From Notolepis coatsorum (taxonomy: Eukaryota > Chordata > Actinopteri > Aulopiformes > Paralepididae): a stretch of 64,000 bases of DNA. Positions within the stretch are counted from its first letter, which is position 1. Each line of letters begins with the position of its first letter. Where the stretch lies: the NCBI GenBank assembly GCA_963971535.1, contig OZ020591.1, positions 18,214,823 to 18,278,822 of the forward strand, given 5' to 3'. Below are positions 54,171-64,000 of the stretch, one piece after another. A program made the translations under genes and the position numbers. The notes under the pieces were generated by a model. It searched no databases, had not been told where the DNA came from, and was given only the letters and a program-made list of their open reading frames with translations.

Positions 54171-56131
54171 ATTACAACTGATAAGATTGTGACAACTGAC
54201 TAGCAAAGAATTATCCTGTTGATCACTCCATACCATAATGTATTACACTATGGATGGAAAGTCAGAGAAAGGATGATGCAGCAATCTAGACACGCATGGA
54301 CCAGTCCTATATTAAGAATTATTATAAAGATATTAAGATGAAATCAAATCAAATAAAATTTATTTGTAAGGCCCGACAACACACGTTAATGTCCCCATGG
54401 GCCGTACACGTCTTCTTTAAACAAGTCAAGAAGAAACATAACAATAAGTCAAGAACAGAACAAGAACACCATAAGGTCCAACAAATTTAAAAGAAATGCA
54501 AATAAATTAAAGAATGCAAGCACTCCCAGACATACCCCACGCGAAGGTAAGGAACAACTCACTAAAACCTAACAAATATCCACAGTTTACCACCGTGACC
54601 CTCTGCTCTGATGATCTAAGTAAACAGTATAATAACAAGAATAACTGTTTTCTTCTGTCTTGTATCTCTTCTGGGATATGAAAGGGCAACATGGAACTCC
54701 TTCCCCGCTCTATAAGAGGCAAGAGTGTAGATGTTTGGTAGTGAAAACTACACTGCACCATATTTTACATCAATCAATCAATCAACGTAGACAAGTGATA
54801 TATTTATATTTATTTATTAACACATGTGCTGGGAAAGTAAGACAATTATTCAATAAGCAGACCACAGCCTGCCCATGCTCTGATGCATGCTATTATATGC
54901 ACACTTCTGTGCAGATAAAACTCTGAAATAACATTTAAATCCTTTACCATGTTCAAAAATAGTATAATAATAGCATATTATGAGGTTATTGATGGATTTG
55001 TCAACTCCATCAGTTTACACGTCAACTCCGTCAGACACACAATCTGATGGAGTTGACGTCTGACGGAGTTGACAAAAGGGCACACATTTTCCCTCCAAGC
55101 CTGTATTGTGCACTGCAGCTAGCTAGTTTTTTTGGCAGTTGCTAGCTGTCTTAATAATCTCACTGAAACACTTGAATTCAATCCACTATTGTTTTTTTAA
55201 AAGTATAATAACGGAGAGACGGTGTTGACATGTTCCAGCTGTGACCATCGGAATATTGACATTGTTTGTCTAAAATATCAAAAAGTGTAAAACTTACCAG
55301 ACCATGTGTGGTAGTGTTGCATTCACCACATTGAGGGGAAGGAAAAGGGGTCCTCAGGGATAGAGCTAGCCATGCTATTGCCTGATTTAATTAGGTTTAT
55401 GAAAAGGTCTGACAGAGTTGACATAAACTGAGGACACAACTTTGATAGGTAGATTTCTATGGGCAATATTATTTGAGTTTCATGGCATGCATTGTTTTAT
55501 ACATGTATAACCCTTATCTTTGATTTGATATGTATGTTTTCACAAGTGGAGAGGTCTTTCAAGCTTTTTTGGGCTGGTCAATAATGTAACCCCTTGCTGA
55601 GGACAAGATAATTAACATGGGAGCTTCTAACCACAGATTATACATTTAAACAAATATCCCCCAAAAAACAAATATATGTGCTAAAACATAACATCAGTAT
55701 ACACAATACCTTTAGATGTAACTTTGTGAGTATATCACTCATTATGAATTTCTTTATTTTTTATATAAATTAGACTTTTCTATGTAGGACATGTTTTGTC
55801 CCAACTCTCAAGAATCAGTGAGGTATTTAGTACCGATACATTTGTGACATAAGCGGTATTCAAATCTACAGTACTGTTACCCCTAGATCCTGACAGAGTA
55901 TATACATATGATGGGGAGGGGACTGTACATTAGGAGGGGGTGGGTGGGTGGGAGGGAAATATACATACGGCGGGGAGGGAATATATACATGCAGTGGGGA
56001 GGAGACTGTCTATTAGGAGGTGGTGGGGGTTTTGGGCATTTACGGTGGCCAGTTTCGAATTGCAGCCTCCCGTAGGTGCTCTTTAAGAGCGGTTTTGAAT
56101 GTGGGCAGGGATTCACATTCCTTTACAGCTA

Positions 56132-56770
56132 ATAGCAGTCACAGAGGCTCTGGCTAATAGTAACGTTATCATGTTGTGATTTTCGAAGCAAAATAAATAT
56201 TCAACATTCTCTTTTGAGACTCCGCCTCAGACTCTTATCCTTTGGCACTTGGAACTTACTGGACTTTGCTTGCAGGTCTGCAGCCATTATTGCTGGATTA
56301 TGAATAGCACCAACTTTAGCCAAGGTACCGTTAGCAAGCTAAGCTAGCTGACCTAGCTCGTCTCCCCGCATTTCCATTTGATAACGTTAGTCAGCTAACG
56401 CTAGTCAGTAGCTACTTGACTTAAATACGATTCACCGTGGGTGCATTATTGTTGATAGACGGACAGTGTCAGGTCCTGGAGAAAGGACAGGCCATCATCT
56501 GATTTGATGTAACGTTAAAGCGGATGTTGTTCCAACTAGCTAGCTTTTCAGCTGTTAATGCTACAGTATAATAACACCAGCAAGTGAAACACATCCCGTC
56601 CGAGCTCCCCGTCACACGCTCTGTCGGGGACAATGGAATTTAAGAAAGTGTATCTGCTGCTAAAATGACAAACAGCATCACACTTTAAAACACGTTGATT
56701 TTATAATCATCACTCTCCGCAGGAGATAAATGACGTCATGCGATCGGAGGCTACAATTTCCGATACTGGT
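56132..56770. other. Unassigned
   Basis: No domain found. Several GCTAGCT/AACGTTA words; the stretch ends in TTCCGATACTGGT, which mirrors TATCGGAA at 57104-57111 across the LINE-A tail pair. Confidence 0.3.
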
Positions 56771-57105
56771 GAATGAATGAAAACTTTATTTAACAGATTG
56801 CAGAATGGGTACAATACAGTACAGCTCAATACACACAATTGTTAACGGGATGCAGACCAGAGAAAGACTTTCGTCTTGTTTACATCAGGGTCCCCCATTT
56901 TCAATTCATAGTGTGGTCTTCAATTCATATGCCTTTTCATAGATAGATAGATATATTTATAGACATTTTACAGCAGCAAGCATGCAAACTAAACGGATGT
57001 CCTGATGAATTGAAAATGGGGGACCCTGATGTAAACAAGACGAAAGTACTTCTCTGGTCTGCATCCCCCCAACAATTGTGTGTATTGAGCCGCACTGCAC
57101 TGGTA
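56771..57105. repeat. Outward inverted pair of LINE-A tails
   Basis: A minus-strand tail (56771-56909) and a plus-strand tail (56997-57105, lacking AATAAA) face outward across 87 bp that includes GATA repeats (56941-56953). The plus copy is cut at CACTGCACTGG. Short flanking words TTCCGATAC and GTATCGGAA are complementary, so the pair may sit inside a palindromic target. Confidence 0.75.
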
Positions 57106-57687
57106 TCGGAACAACTCTAATTTGAATGCAACCTTTCCTCAAAATTCAGTACTAAGAACCACAAAAATAAATGGAATGAAAATCATATCAAGCTGCAAGC
57201 AGAATTATTGTTAAATCTATGTCACAATGAGAAAAAGCAACCAAGTCCTCACTCAGTGGCAAGAAGCCATTCTCTCTCTCTGATGCATATAATAAAATAA
57301 TGTATGACTGAAGTGATGGAGACCATGTTTGAAGGCAAACAAAAGCAAATCCCCCTCAGATCGCACAGCAACCAGAATAACTGAAATACTGGCTGGTGAT
57401 TTGATTAAACAGCTTTGTGATAGAATAAAAAAAATGCACAGTGCATTTCCATAGCTGTGGATTAGTCCACTGACACCACTGAGAAGCCTATGTTCTGCAG
57501 AACCGTTCATGTTCTGAAGAACTGTTCATGTTCTGAAATGTTATTGCTAAAGATTGAGAAGATTGGATCAGTTGTACTTTTTTTTGGAATACTTGAAACC
57601 CTTTTTTTGTGGAATATTTGATGCGACCCAGCCTCACCCAGACTCTACCTCCAGCGGCCCCCAGGTAAATTGAGTTTGAGACCCCTG
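57106..57687. mobile_element. Right part of hAT-Charlie
   Basis: This continues to the GAGTTTGAGACCCCTG terminus at 57687. It includes a small tandem repeat GTTCATGTTCTGAAGAAC (57505-57540). No transposase frame was confirmed. Confidence 0.5.
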
Positions 57688-58664
57688 GTCTAGTGTTGTT
57701 GACTCTGTACAACTACCCATTAAAAATGTACAACTCTCATTTAATACTTTGCAGAATACGCTTGTTAATCTTAAACTGGTACTCAAACCAAACAAAGTTC
57801 ATGCTCTTCTCTAACATCTAACATCTGTGAACATTTGCATATACTGTATCTACTGTGAATGAGTCTATTATTGAGCGTTAAAGAATATAAATACCTTGGC
57901 ATCTGGCTTGATCAGAAATGTACATGTAAATGCCATGTAGATAACCTTGCAAGTAATCTGCGACAGAAGGTCGGCTTTTTGTACAGAAACAAATCCTATT
58001 TTCCTATGCTTAGCAGAAGGAGGGTTGTTGAAGCTATTTCTGTTTTGGATTATGGACAGTTTATAGACATGCTGCTGCTTCTACTATAAAGCCACTTAAG
58101 GTCCCCAGAGTTTGCACTGAATTAGGAAAATCTGCTTTTAGCTTCTGTGCCCCCGACACATGGAATCTTTTGCAAAGCACTTTAAACTGAACACTTGAGT
58201 ATCCATTGGGCAGTTTAAATCTATAATAGCCGACCATTTTTTTTTATTCATTTTAATTGTTTAAATTATTTACTTTTCTGTTTCTATAATATTTTTTGTT
58301 TTATGTATTGTACCTCTCGACATAATTGTAAATGTTCTCTCGAGATAAAATAAAGATTGAAATAGAAATTATGACAAATTGAAATGGCTGGAAAAGTTTG
58401 ATGGGCCATTTATTTTGGTGATATAATGCAAATCTTATATAATTTATTGATGTGAGGTTTAAAATAAAGTTAGATTTATTGGAATATGGAGATTTTCTTC
58501 AGATTCATCACAGTATTATGTCACCTTGAAAATGATGGTAATTAGAATCATGGAAAAACATGCATAAAAACCATTGGGGATATAATTTGAATGATTGCCT
58601 CGTCTTTGCATGATTTATTTCAAGCATCTGTATGAACACTGAAGATGGATTTACCCTTTAGAGC
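57688..58664 (+). pseudogene. LINE RT relic (second copy)
   Basis: Matches 7391-8579. The frame 57859-58089 reads VKEYKYLGIWLDQKCTCKCH and DNLASNLRQKVGFLYRNKSY, retaining more of the motif than the first copy. It ends AATAAAGATTGAAATAG and then deleted flank. Together with 47521-47803 it forms the second copy of the duplication. Confidence 0.75.
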
Positions 58665-58882
58665 AGTGGTAATTTTTTTTTTTTGGCAGCATCCCCATTG
58701 TCTGTGCTGAATGTTTGTTAGTGTTTGATATTTTTTGTTGGTTTTTAGTACTTTTAAACATCCAATTTCAGTAAGTAGTAGTTTTCATTTGATCCTATAA
58801 TTTTTTCATTCACCGATTTGTGGACTTTTTTTGTGTCCTGAAAGGTGCCTTATAAAAATAAAATGCATTATTATTATTATCA
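58665..58882 (+). repeat. ATT-tailed LINE 3' end
   Basis: It ends GTGCCTTATAAAAATAAAAT followed by ATT repeats, typical of L2-group 3' ends. Start uncertain. Confidence 0.5.
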
Positions 58883-58939
58883 TCCAGGAGGGAAAAGACA
58901 CTTTGGATAGTAGGGACTGCATCTCTGCCTGTCCTGGCC

Positions 58940-59362
58940 GCGTCTATTCTTTAACTAACGGATTTCCAGTTCCGCGTTCTGCGATCTGATTGGCCACTGA
59001 CGTTTCTGGTGCGATCTGATTGGCCACCGACGTTTCTGGTCATGTGACATGTGCGCCCAATCGAGTGACGCGCCCATTTCCGCCTCGAACAGCAGCAAAC
59101 TACCTAACGCCTAGTTTATCACTGGTTAAGCTTAGGAGACTCTTTCGAAGTTGGTTAAGGTTAGAGTTTGGAATCAGGGCTGGTGTTCTATCGCCCTGCT
59201 CTAAGACAAACTCTAACCTTAACCAACTTCGAAAAAGTGCCTAAGCTTAACCGGTGGCAGAACTTGCTGTCACACGATTAGCGCGACCAGAAAAGTCAGT
59301 GGCCAATCAGAGCGCAGAACGCGAATGCGGAACTGGAAATCCGTTAGTTAAAGAATTCAGGC
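58940..59362. mobile_element. Foldback element FB3
   Basis: The ends are GCGTCTATTCTTTAACTAAC and, reversed, GCCTGAATTCTTTAACTAAC, followed by GGATTTCCAGTTCCGC on both. Flanks GTCCTGGCC (58931-58939) and GTCCCGGCC (59363-59371) form a 9-bp duplication. The arms hold CTGATTGGCCAC with CATGTGAC, and the centre GTTAAGGTTAGAGTTT with its complement. The 9-bp site on the right also serves as the left flank of FB4. Confidence 0.85.
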
Positions 59363-59371
59363 GTCCCGGCC

Positions 59372-60730
59372 GCGTGAATATTAAAGGCAACCAACTTTTG
59401 TTCAGCTTTTCGTTCAGCGTTTCTCTGATTGTCAATCAATCCACTAGCACACGCCCTTGCGGCAAGAGAGACGCGGCAGAAGCGCTGGTCGAACCAGCGG
59501 TGTTCTGTTGTGTGACTGTACTACAGCGGTGTTCTGTTGTGTGACTGTACTAAACTCTTCCACCACATGACCGACATTTGACATACAGTACACCTCCTAT
59601 CTATGTTGGGATTATGTTTGGTCATGACAAAACAATAAAAATCGCTACCGTTAGTAATGCTGCCACCACCCACTTCAATGACAGAGCTCTCATATTTGCG
59701 AATGCATAAACTATATCTTAAATTATGGCGATGTGTCTAATATGGCTGTCGCGAAGTCATTGATAAGCGATAATTTAAGATATAGTTTATGCATTCGCAA
59801 AATATGAGAGCCGCTGTCATTGAAGGGCTTCTACAACGGAGGAACGGCCGCTGCTGCTGCTGGAGCTGAACCGAGTCAAGCCGCGAGCGGCGCACGGAAG
59901 CCGGGGATAAACCACCGCGTCGCCCCGCTGCGCTTCAGGCTCAGCAGCCTCCACGGGCGAAATAACATATAACGTTACAGTTCCACACTGATGTACAGTG
60001 AGTGTCTAATATGGCTGTCGCGAAGTCATGCCTCTCCCTCTGAAAGCCCATCCACGCTGTGTATCATAGAGACATAGAGCACTGGGTTTTATCACTGGAG
60101 ATATATTTCTCACTCACCATTGTATTTTGCGCCATCTGACAATATCATAATAATGTGTTTTCTATATTATATCCACAATCATTCATCTAAAAAATTGTAT
60201 GGGCTTTGATTAAACATGTAACCTACACCTACTGTAACTTACTGTACCTCTGCTTCCTACAGCACAGCAGGTAATGGCGTTAATCAATGGAACGCGAAAC
60301 ATAATAACGCTACGCTTTCTAGTTCAGCGCATTTCATAACTGTATGGGCTTTGTTTATACACGAGTGAATCTGGTAGTTGGTTGTTAAAAACGCGAAACA
60401 TAATAAAACGCGAAACATAATAACGTTACGCTTTCTAGTCATTTCATAACTGTATGGGCTTTGTTTATACACAAGTGAATCTGGTAGTTGGTTGTTAAAA
60501 ACGCGAAACATAATAACGTTACGTACGCTTTCTAGTTCAGCGCATTTCATAGCGCTCCACTGCTACCGCAGCTGAACACAAGTTGGTTGGAACAGCAGCC
60601 CAACACAAGTGCATTGGTACACAAGTTGGTTGCCCGCGCTGCCGCTCGCTTGCTCCTTGGATTGCGCTTGCCTGCGCGTGGCCAATCAGAGAAAAGCCGA
60701 ACACAAGTTGGTTGCCTTTAATATTCACGC
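59372..60730. mobile_element. Foldback element FB4, perfect 9-bp TSD
   Basis: The 35-bp ends are GCGTGAATATTAAAGGCAAC then CAACTTKTGTTCRGC on both. Perfect duplication GTCCCGGCC (59363-59371, 60731-60739). The interior contains a 55-bp inverted repeat (about 59680-59826), a roughly 110-bp tandem repeat (ACGCGAAACATAATAACG units, 60292-60560) and CCAATCAGAG near the right end. No transposase. Same end family as FB2. Confidence 0.9.
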
Positions 60731-61249
60731 GTCCCGGCCAGGAAACACTTTGCAACTGTGATCTCCTCTGGCAGTAGTTGGATATTGTAATGTGTGGCAA
60801 GGGGTTGCAGCAATTCCACTGAGAGAAACTGGTCTGAGTGAGGCTGGATAACATGCCTGTATGCCTCTCATAAGTTGTTCTCCAACTCATGAGAACCTGC
60901 TCTCAAGCTCTTGCAGCATTCTGTCGAGGACTGGATAGAACAGTCTCTGTCTCAGCTGATCTCCTGAGCTGAGGTCTGAGCTTGTGCCACAAGATGACTC
61001 AACTACATACTCGTCCATCCTTTTCTGCTTCCTCCTTTGGCTGGTAGTATGTTCCTCAATCCCAAGGCCATTACATATGGCCTTTGTCCTGTCATACATG
61101 TCCACTGCCATCTCTGAGGTGCGAGAACCTTTGAGTGTGTCATGCACTGTGCTTTTAAATAGTACAGAGCTAGAGCTAGGTGGTCTGTAGGTACTGTATA
61201 TTTATTTCATAAAGTGTTATTTATTTCATAAATAGTGTTATTTATTTCA

Positions 61250-61470
61250 TTAACACTTTGGTTGCCTAAGGTTAAATTCATGATATACCATAGATTGCCA
61301 GCGCTATTTGTCTATGGAGAAAGTCCCCTTCTTTGCAGGGCTATAACTTTTTAAATTCTATTGCTACATTGCCATTATTAGGGCCCATTCAAAGTCCTAT
61401 ATGTATTGTTCATTGTGTAGCAACGTTAAACTTTTTCATTCACATATTCATAGTAAAGTATGGTCTAATG
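61250..61470. repeat. Inverted duplicate of 5698-5918
   Basis: Shared flank of the hAT-Charlie copies, opposite in orientation to the first locus and about 55 kb away. Confidence 0.75.
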
Positions 61471-62348
61471 CAGGGGTCAGCAACCTTTTTGACATGGAGT
61501 GCCTATTTTAAATATAGTTGTAACTAGTGTGCCTCAACAATATTCCATGCATCGTATTTTTTTTTCTCTCATAATCAGGTCTTTTTAATGATAATTCTTA
61601 CATTATTACATCATTATTGTTATTGTTATTATTAACAATATTATTATGATGGTTGTATCAACCCTAAATCTGAGTTGGGGAGGGGGGGGGGGGGTGCAAT
61701 GCAGACAAACAGCTGCATACAGTGCGACCATTTCACTCACATTTGCCCATTCATTTTTGGACACAGCACACACCATAGCTCCACCTACAGGCCTAATGGA
61801 GAACTGTACAAAAATAAATAATAATAAGTTACCCAAACTTAAAAATATTGAGTTCAGTTACTGTGCTCAGTTTTCAATCCATAATAAGTTAACAGAAAAA
61901 TAAGTACACAACCACATTATTTCAACCTAATAAAACTATGTTTATTGTCATTGTTTTAAGAACACAAGTTGACTTGGTAATACTCACATTTTGAGTAAGA
62001 AAAATGGCTTTTAACATGTGCAATGTTCAATGAAATAATAGAAAAATAAATAATAAAATGTGTTGATTAAGCACTGGTCACAATGGTGACCGTAATAATG
62101 TTTTTGTTATAAGGCTCTGCAAATGTTACTGAATGATGTAGCAATGTATTTCCAGCTAAATTGAAATAATAAACAAATAAAGGGTTTCAATTAAATATGT
62201 GTACTATTGTCACGTGACACAGCTCAGAACACCTCAGAACACCTCAGAACACAGCTTCATCTAACGAGGCGTCGCAAGGTTTAAGTTTAACTGAGGCTAA
62301 CGTTAACATGATGGCACACACAGTGCACACGCAAAGCACACTGTGCTC

Positions 62349-62414
<66 letters not shown>

Positions 62415-62543
62415 TCAGCACCACATGCACAGTGGACAGCTCCCCTACACATACACATGCCGCGTAATAATAATAATAATAATATATGCGCGATTGTGCG
62501 TATGATCTATTATGCGTAGAGCCCTGCATATGCACGTTCAAGT

Positions 62544-62780
62544 TCAAGTTAACATGCAAACCGATGTACAGGAAAATAAACAGCAGCCTACCTGTCGCGT
62601 CAGTGTTTTGCCTGGCTGAGCTCCGGTTATTTGGGGGGTGTAATTAGTCACTTTAAGCTGGACACATGCTTCGGAGTGGTCGGTTGTCAATCGACTCCGG
62701 GAGGGGTTGAGCACGTACTTCATGTGCGAAAAGATCTGCTCACAGAGGTATGTTGACCCGAAGACCGTCAGCAAAGCCAT
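62544..62780 (-). pseudogene. hAT transposase C-terminal (dimerisation) piece
   Basis: The frame includes ALLTVFGSTYLCEQIFSHMK and NPSRSRLTTDHSEACVQLKV. F.STYLCEQ.FS.M...K...RSRLT..HL is the hallmark of the hAT C-terminal domain. Only about 50 residues are family-like; the rest runs into non-coding DNA. Confidence 0.85.
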
Positions 62781-62851
62781 TGCAACGTTCCGTTGACATG
62801 GTGGGGATATCTGTTATCCTTGCTTTTATTGTCTCTTTATTTGGCAAGCCT

Positions 62852-63169
62852 TCAAACAAAACATATGAGGTACAGATAAAAGCCTATATACGTCGCCATC
62901 CGTGAATGGCTTTCCACGTTTTGCAATGCAATGAGCAATGCGATAGCAATTGCTTCAGTTGCGTGTTTTTTAGCGCTTGTGAACACTTTGAGGGTGCTGG
63001 CTTGCTTCCCATACCTGGCGACGGCACGTTTAATGGATTCTGCCTTATCCGCCTGATCCTTGAAACTTGTTTTATGCTTAGTCTCGAAATGGCGTTTCAC
63101 AGATGATGTTTGGCAAACTACATTTTCCAAACAGAAAGAACACATAGCACGGTCCTTCTGACGGTCCAC
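62852..63169 (-). pseudogene. hAT transposase N-terminal BED-like finger
   Basis: The frame reads DRQKDRAMCSFCLENVVCQT and SSVKRHFETKHKTSF; C-x2-C ... H-x4-H fits a BED zinc finger as in Charlie/ZBED proteins. It then reads ATEAIAIALLIALQNV, close to the following helix, and is broken. The catalytic core between this and 62780 is deleted. Confidence 0.8.
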
Positions 63170-63608
63170 AAACCCGTAATCGTCTGTCCACGAGGGCTGG
63201 AATGTGCGAATTTGCTTTGATTTCTTAGCGGGGGTTGATCATGACACTGCACAGAATGCAACCTCAGCACTGTGTGTTACCTGGCGCGACTGCTGCGGGA
63301 GGCCGGCGGGAGGCCGGCTACAGCGGAGCACATGGGAACAGCTGATTGCTGTCATAATATAGGGGTGTGCAGAACAGTCGACTTACAAAAAAGAACCTGT
63401 GGGAGGATTTCAACAAGAGATATGCGACAACAGTGCAAAACATTTCACAATAATATTTCAAAGCGAAGTAAAGCGAAGTAAAAAAAAAAAATAATAATAA
63501 TAATATATATATTTTTTTTATGCTGCCCCCCCCCCGCGTGCCTATGGAAATGGTCCCGCGTGCCTAAGCAGGCACGCGTGCCTAGGGTTGCCGACCCCTG
63601 GTCTAATG

Positions 63609-64000
63609 TATAAGTATGTTTTCATCTCTTTCTGCAGCTTTCTCCAGAACGTGATCTATAGCCCCAAATGCATTATATTGATGATGAAATACAGTTTGAT
63701 GGCAATCAGCGCGATATAAAAAATTCCAACTAGACGTACTTCTAGAAGTTACTACACGTCATCTGATGTTGACCGGATGGGCGAGGGGGCGTTTATAATT
63801 CCGTGGGCAGCGTTATACCAATCATCTAATGTGGGTCAAATGTTGATAATAGCAGTTAGTATCTAAGACGGTAACGTTACACGCTGAAACTCACCCCAGT
63901 CTCCGCGCGCCGTTGGGCGATCATCGTCGAGTAGAAATTTTATCATTATGGGATATATTTTTACCCGGTCCATCTCCAGCTTGTATAATGGTATATACGT
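63609..64000. other. Unassigned, possible first exon on minus strand
   Basis: No repeat recognised. On the minus strand an ATG near 63947 opens a short frame (MIKFLLDDDRPTARGDWG) ending at a GTGAGT donor-like site near 63892, within a small GC-rich patch. This is weak and may be chance. Confidence 0.2.

Larger units (their letters stand above)
49703..55820 (-). mobile_element. CMC-type DNA transposon (CACTG ends)
   Basis: The 6.1 kb element has ends CACTGATTCTTGAGTCGGGA and, reversed, CACTGATTCTTGAGAGTTGG; both continue GGGACAAAACA. The flanking duplication is AGGT (49699-49702, 55821-55824). CACTG termini and a 4-bp duplication fit the CACTA/Mirage/Chapaev group, Chapaev in particular. Eight copies of GTCAACTCYRTCAG or its complement cluster within about 850 bp of the ends. 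Transposase relics lie on the minus strand. It carries a nested hAT, tandem repeats and a 160-bp direct repeat (50706-50870, 52285-52440). Confidence 0.75.
49529..56131 (-). mobile_element. LINE-A 3' part, split by CMC transposon
   Basis: The left piece (49529-49702) starts at CAGATTGCAGAATGGG and lacks the AATAAA tail; the right piece (55821-56131) continues with 3'UTR and the ORF end (AAAACCGCTCTTAAAGAGC region). The two join exactly once the CMC element and one AGGT are removed, judged against 35820-35880. Confidence 0.88.
47804..57687. mobile_element. hAT-Charlie insertion with nested elements
   Basis: The ends are CAGGGGTCTCAAACTC and GAGTTTGAGACCCCTG. Flanks GTCTATAG and GTCTAGTG each differ by one base from the GTCTATTG present in the first copy near 7391, consistent with an aged 8-bp duplication. 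LINE RT sequence continues across it. The left end has GCGGCCCGTGGG and the right CCAGCGGCCCCCAGG, as in Charlie elements. The remaining 9 kb is mostly later insertions; no clear transposase was found. Confidence 0.75.
58883..61190 (-). pseudogene. hAT transposase-like ORF split by FB3/FB4
   Basis: The minus-strand part at 60731-61147 reads DTLKGSRTSEMAVDMYDRTK, then RMDEYVVESS, QRLFYPVLDRMLQELESRFS and, after a frameshift, QFLSVELLQPLATHYNIQLL ... VAKCFLAG. This resembles the middle of DUF4371/ZMYM1-like hAT transposases (RVDDEYVVDS ... FYPVLDRM..EL..RF). Beyond the two foldback elements the same frame continues at 58885-58930 (GRDAVPTIQSVFSLL). Removing FB3, FB4 and two copies of the 9-bp site restores the frame exactly. 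Confidence 0.7.
61471..63600 (-). mobile_element. hAT-Charlie element with TSD
   Basis: The 2.1 kb element has ends CAGGGGTCAGCAACC and GGTTGCCGACCCCTG and a perfect 8-bp duplication GTCTAATG (61463-61470, 63601-63608). It retains the two ends of a transposase gene on the minus strand and has lost the middle. Contains (GA)n at 62351-62412 and an A-run/AT run near 63480-63515. Confidence 0.9.

Overview
The window looks like teleost fish nuclear DNA, probably from a percomorph. Three things point that way: fish-type L2 (Maui-like) and CR1-like LINEs, dense hAT transposons and tRNA-derived SINEs, and a fish-style KEEQEEL zinc-finger gene; the short word AACGTTAGC also recurs throughout. There is no prokaryotic gene organisation. 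Almost everything identifiable is a transposable element, very often nested inside another. The clearest host gene is a C2H2 zinc-finger gene on the minus strand (about 41.9-43.8 kb). Weaker host candidates are a BEN-like exon (1.2-1.5 kb), a 145-nt exon with good splice sites (8.6 kb) and a YY1/ETS/CRE-like promoter patch (0.92-0.96 kb).

The dominant repeat is one CR1/L2-group LINE, called LINE-A here. Its 3' end carries AATAAA plus a GATT/ATTC-type tail and occurs about 18 times on both strands. A nearly full-length copy (31859-36078) has an apurinic-type endonuclease with all motifs, a 2A-like DIHQNPGP motif near its N-terminus, and a reverse transcriptase killed by an internal deletion. 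A second long copy (17517-24855) contains a 2.2 kb hAT and a 2.3 kb L2. A third (31160-38250, minus) contains two SINEs and an L1 that itself contains the full LINE-A copy and another SINE.

Layout: 0-10 kb, LINE tails, a DDE-transposase relic, hAT elements, LINE RT debris and a TTAA-flanked MITE. 10-14 kb, a SINE, AT-rich hAT-like DNA and a 1.78 kb near-perfect palindrome. 14-25 kb, an L2 with two insertions, a broken L2 ORF1 esterase and the LINE-A/hAT/L2 nest. 25-31 kb, a 36-bp minisatellite, a spliced-looking duplication and another degenerate LINE with a SINE. 31-38 kb, the deepest nest. 39-47 kb, minisatellites, a SINE split by a foldback element, the zinc-finger gene, a Penelope-like fragment and a hAT. 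47.8-57.7 kb, one huge hAT-Charlie insertion containing a LINE-A that contains a 6.1 kb CMC (CACTA/Chapaev-type) transposon. 58-64 kb, a hAT transposase ORF split by two foldback elements at one 9-bp site, then a hAT-Charlie copy with transposase remnants.

The most novel-looking signal is a set of four inverted-repeat (foldback) elements at 11755-13533, 40922-41448, 58940-59362 and 59372-60730. They start GCGT (or GCCT at degraded ends), are flanked by 9-bp target duplications, and carry a subterminal CTGATTGGCC motif, mostly with CAYGTGAC nearby. They look like one non-autonomous superfamily (MULE-, Merlin- or foldback-like). All calls come from reading the sequence; no database search was possible.
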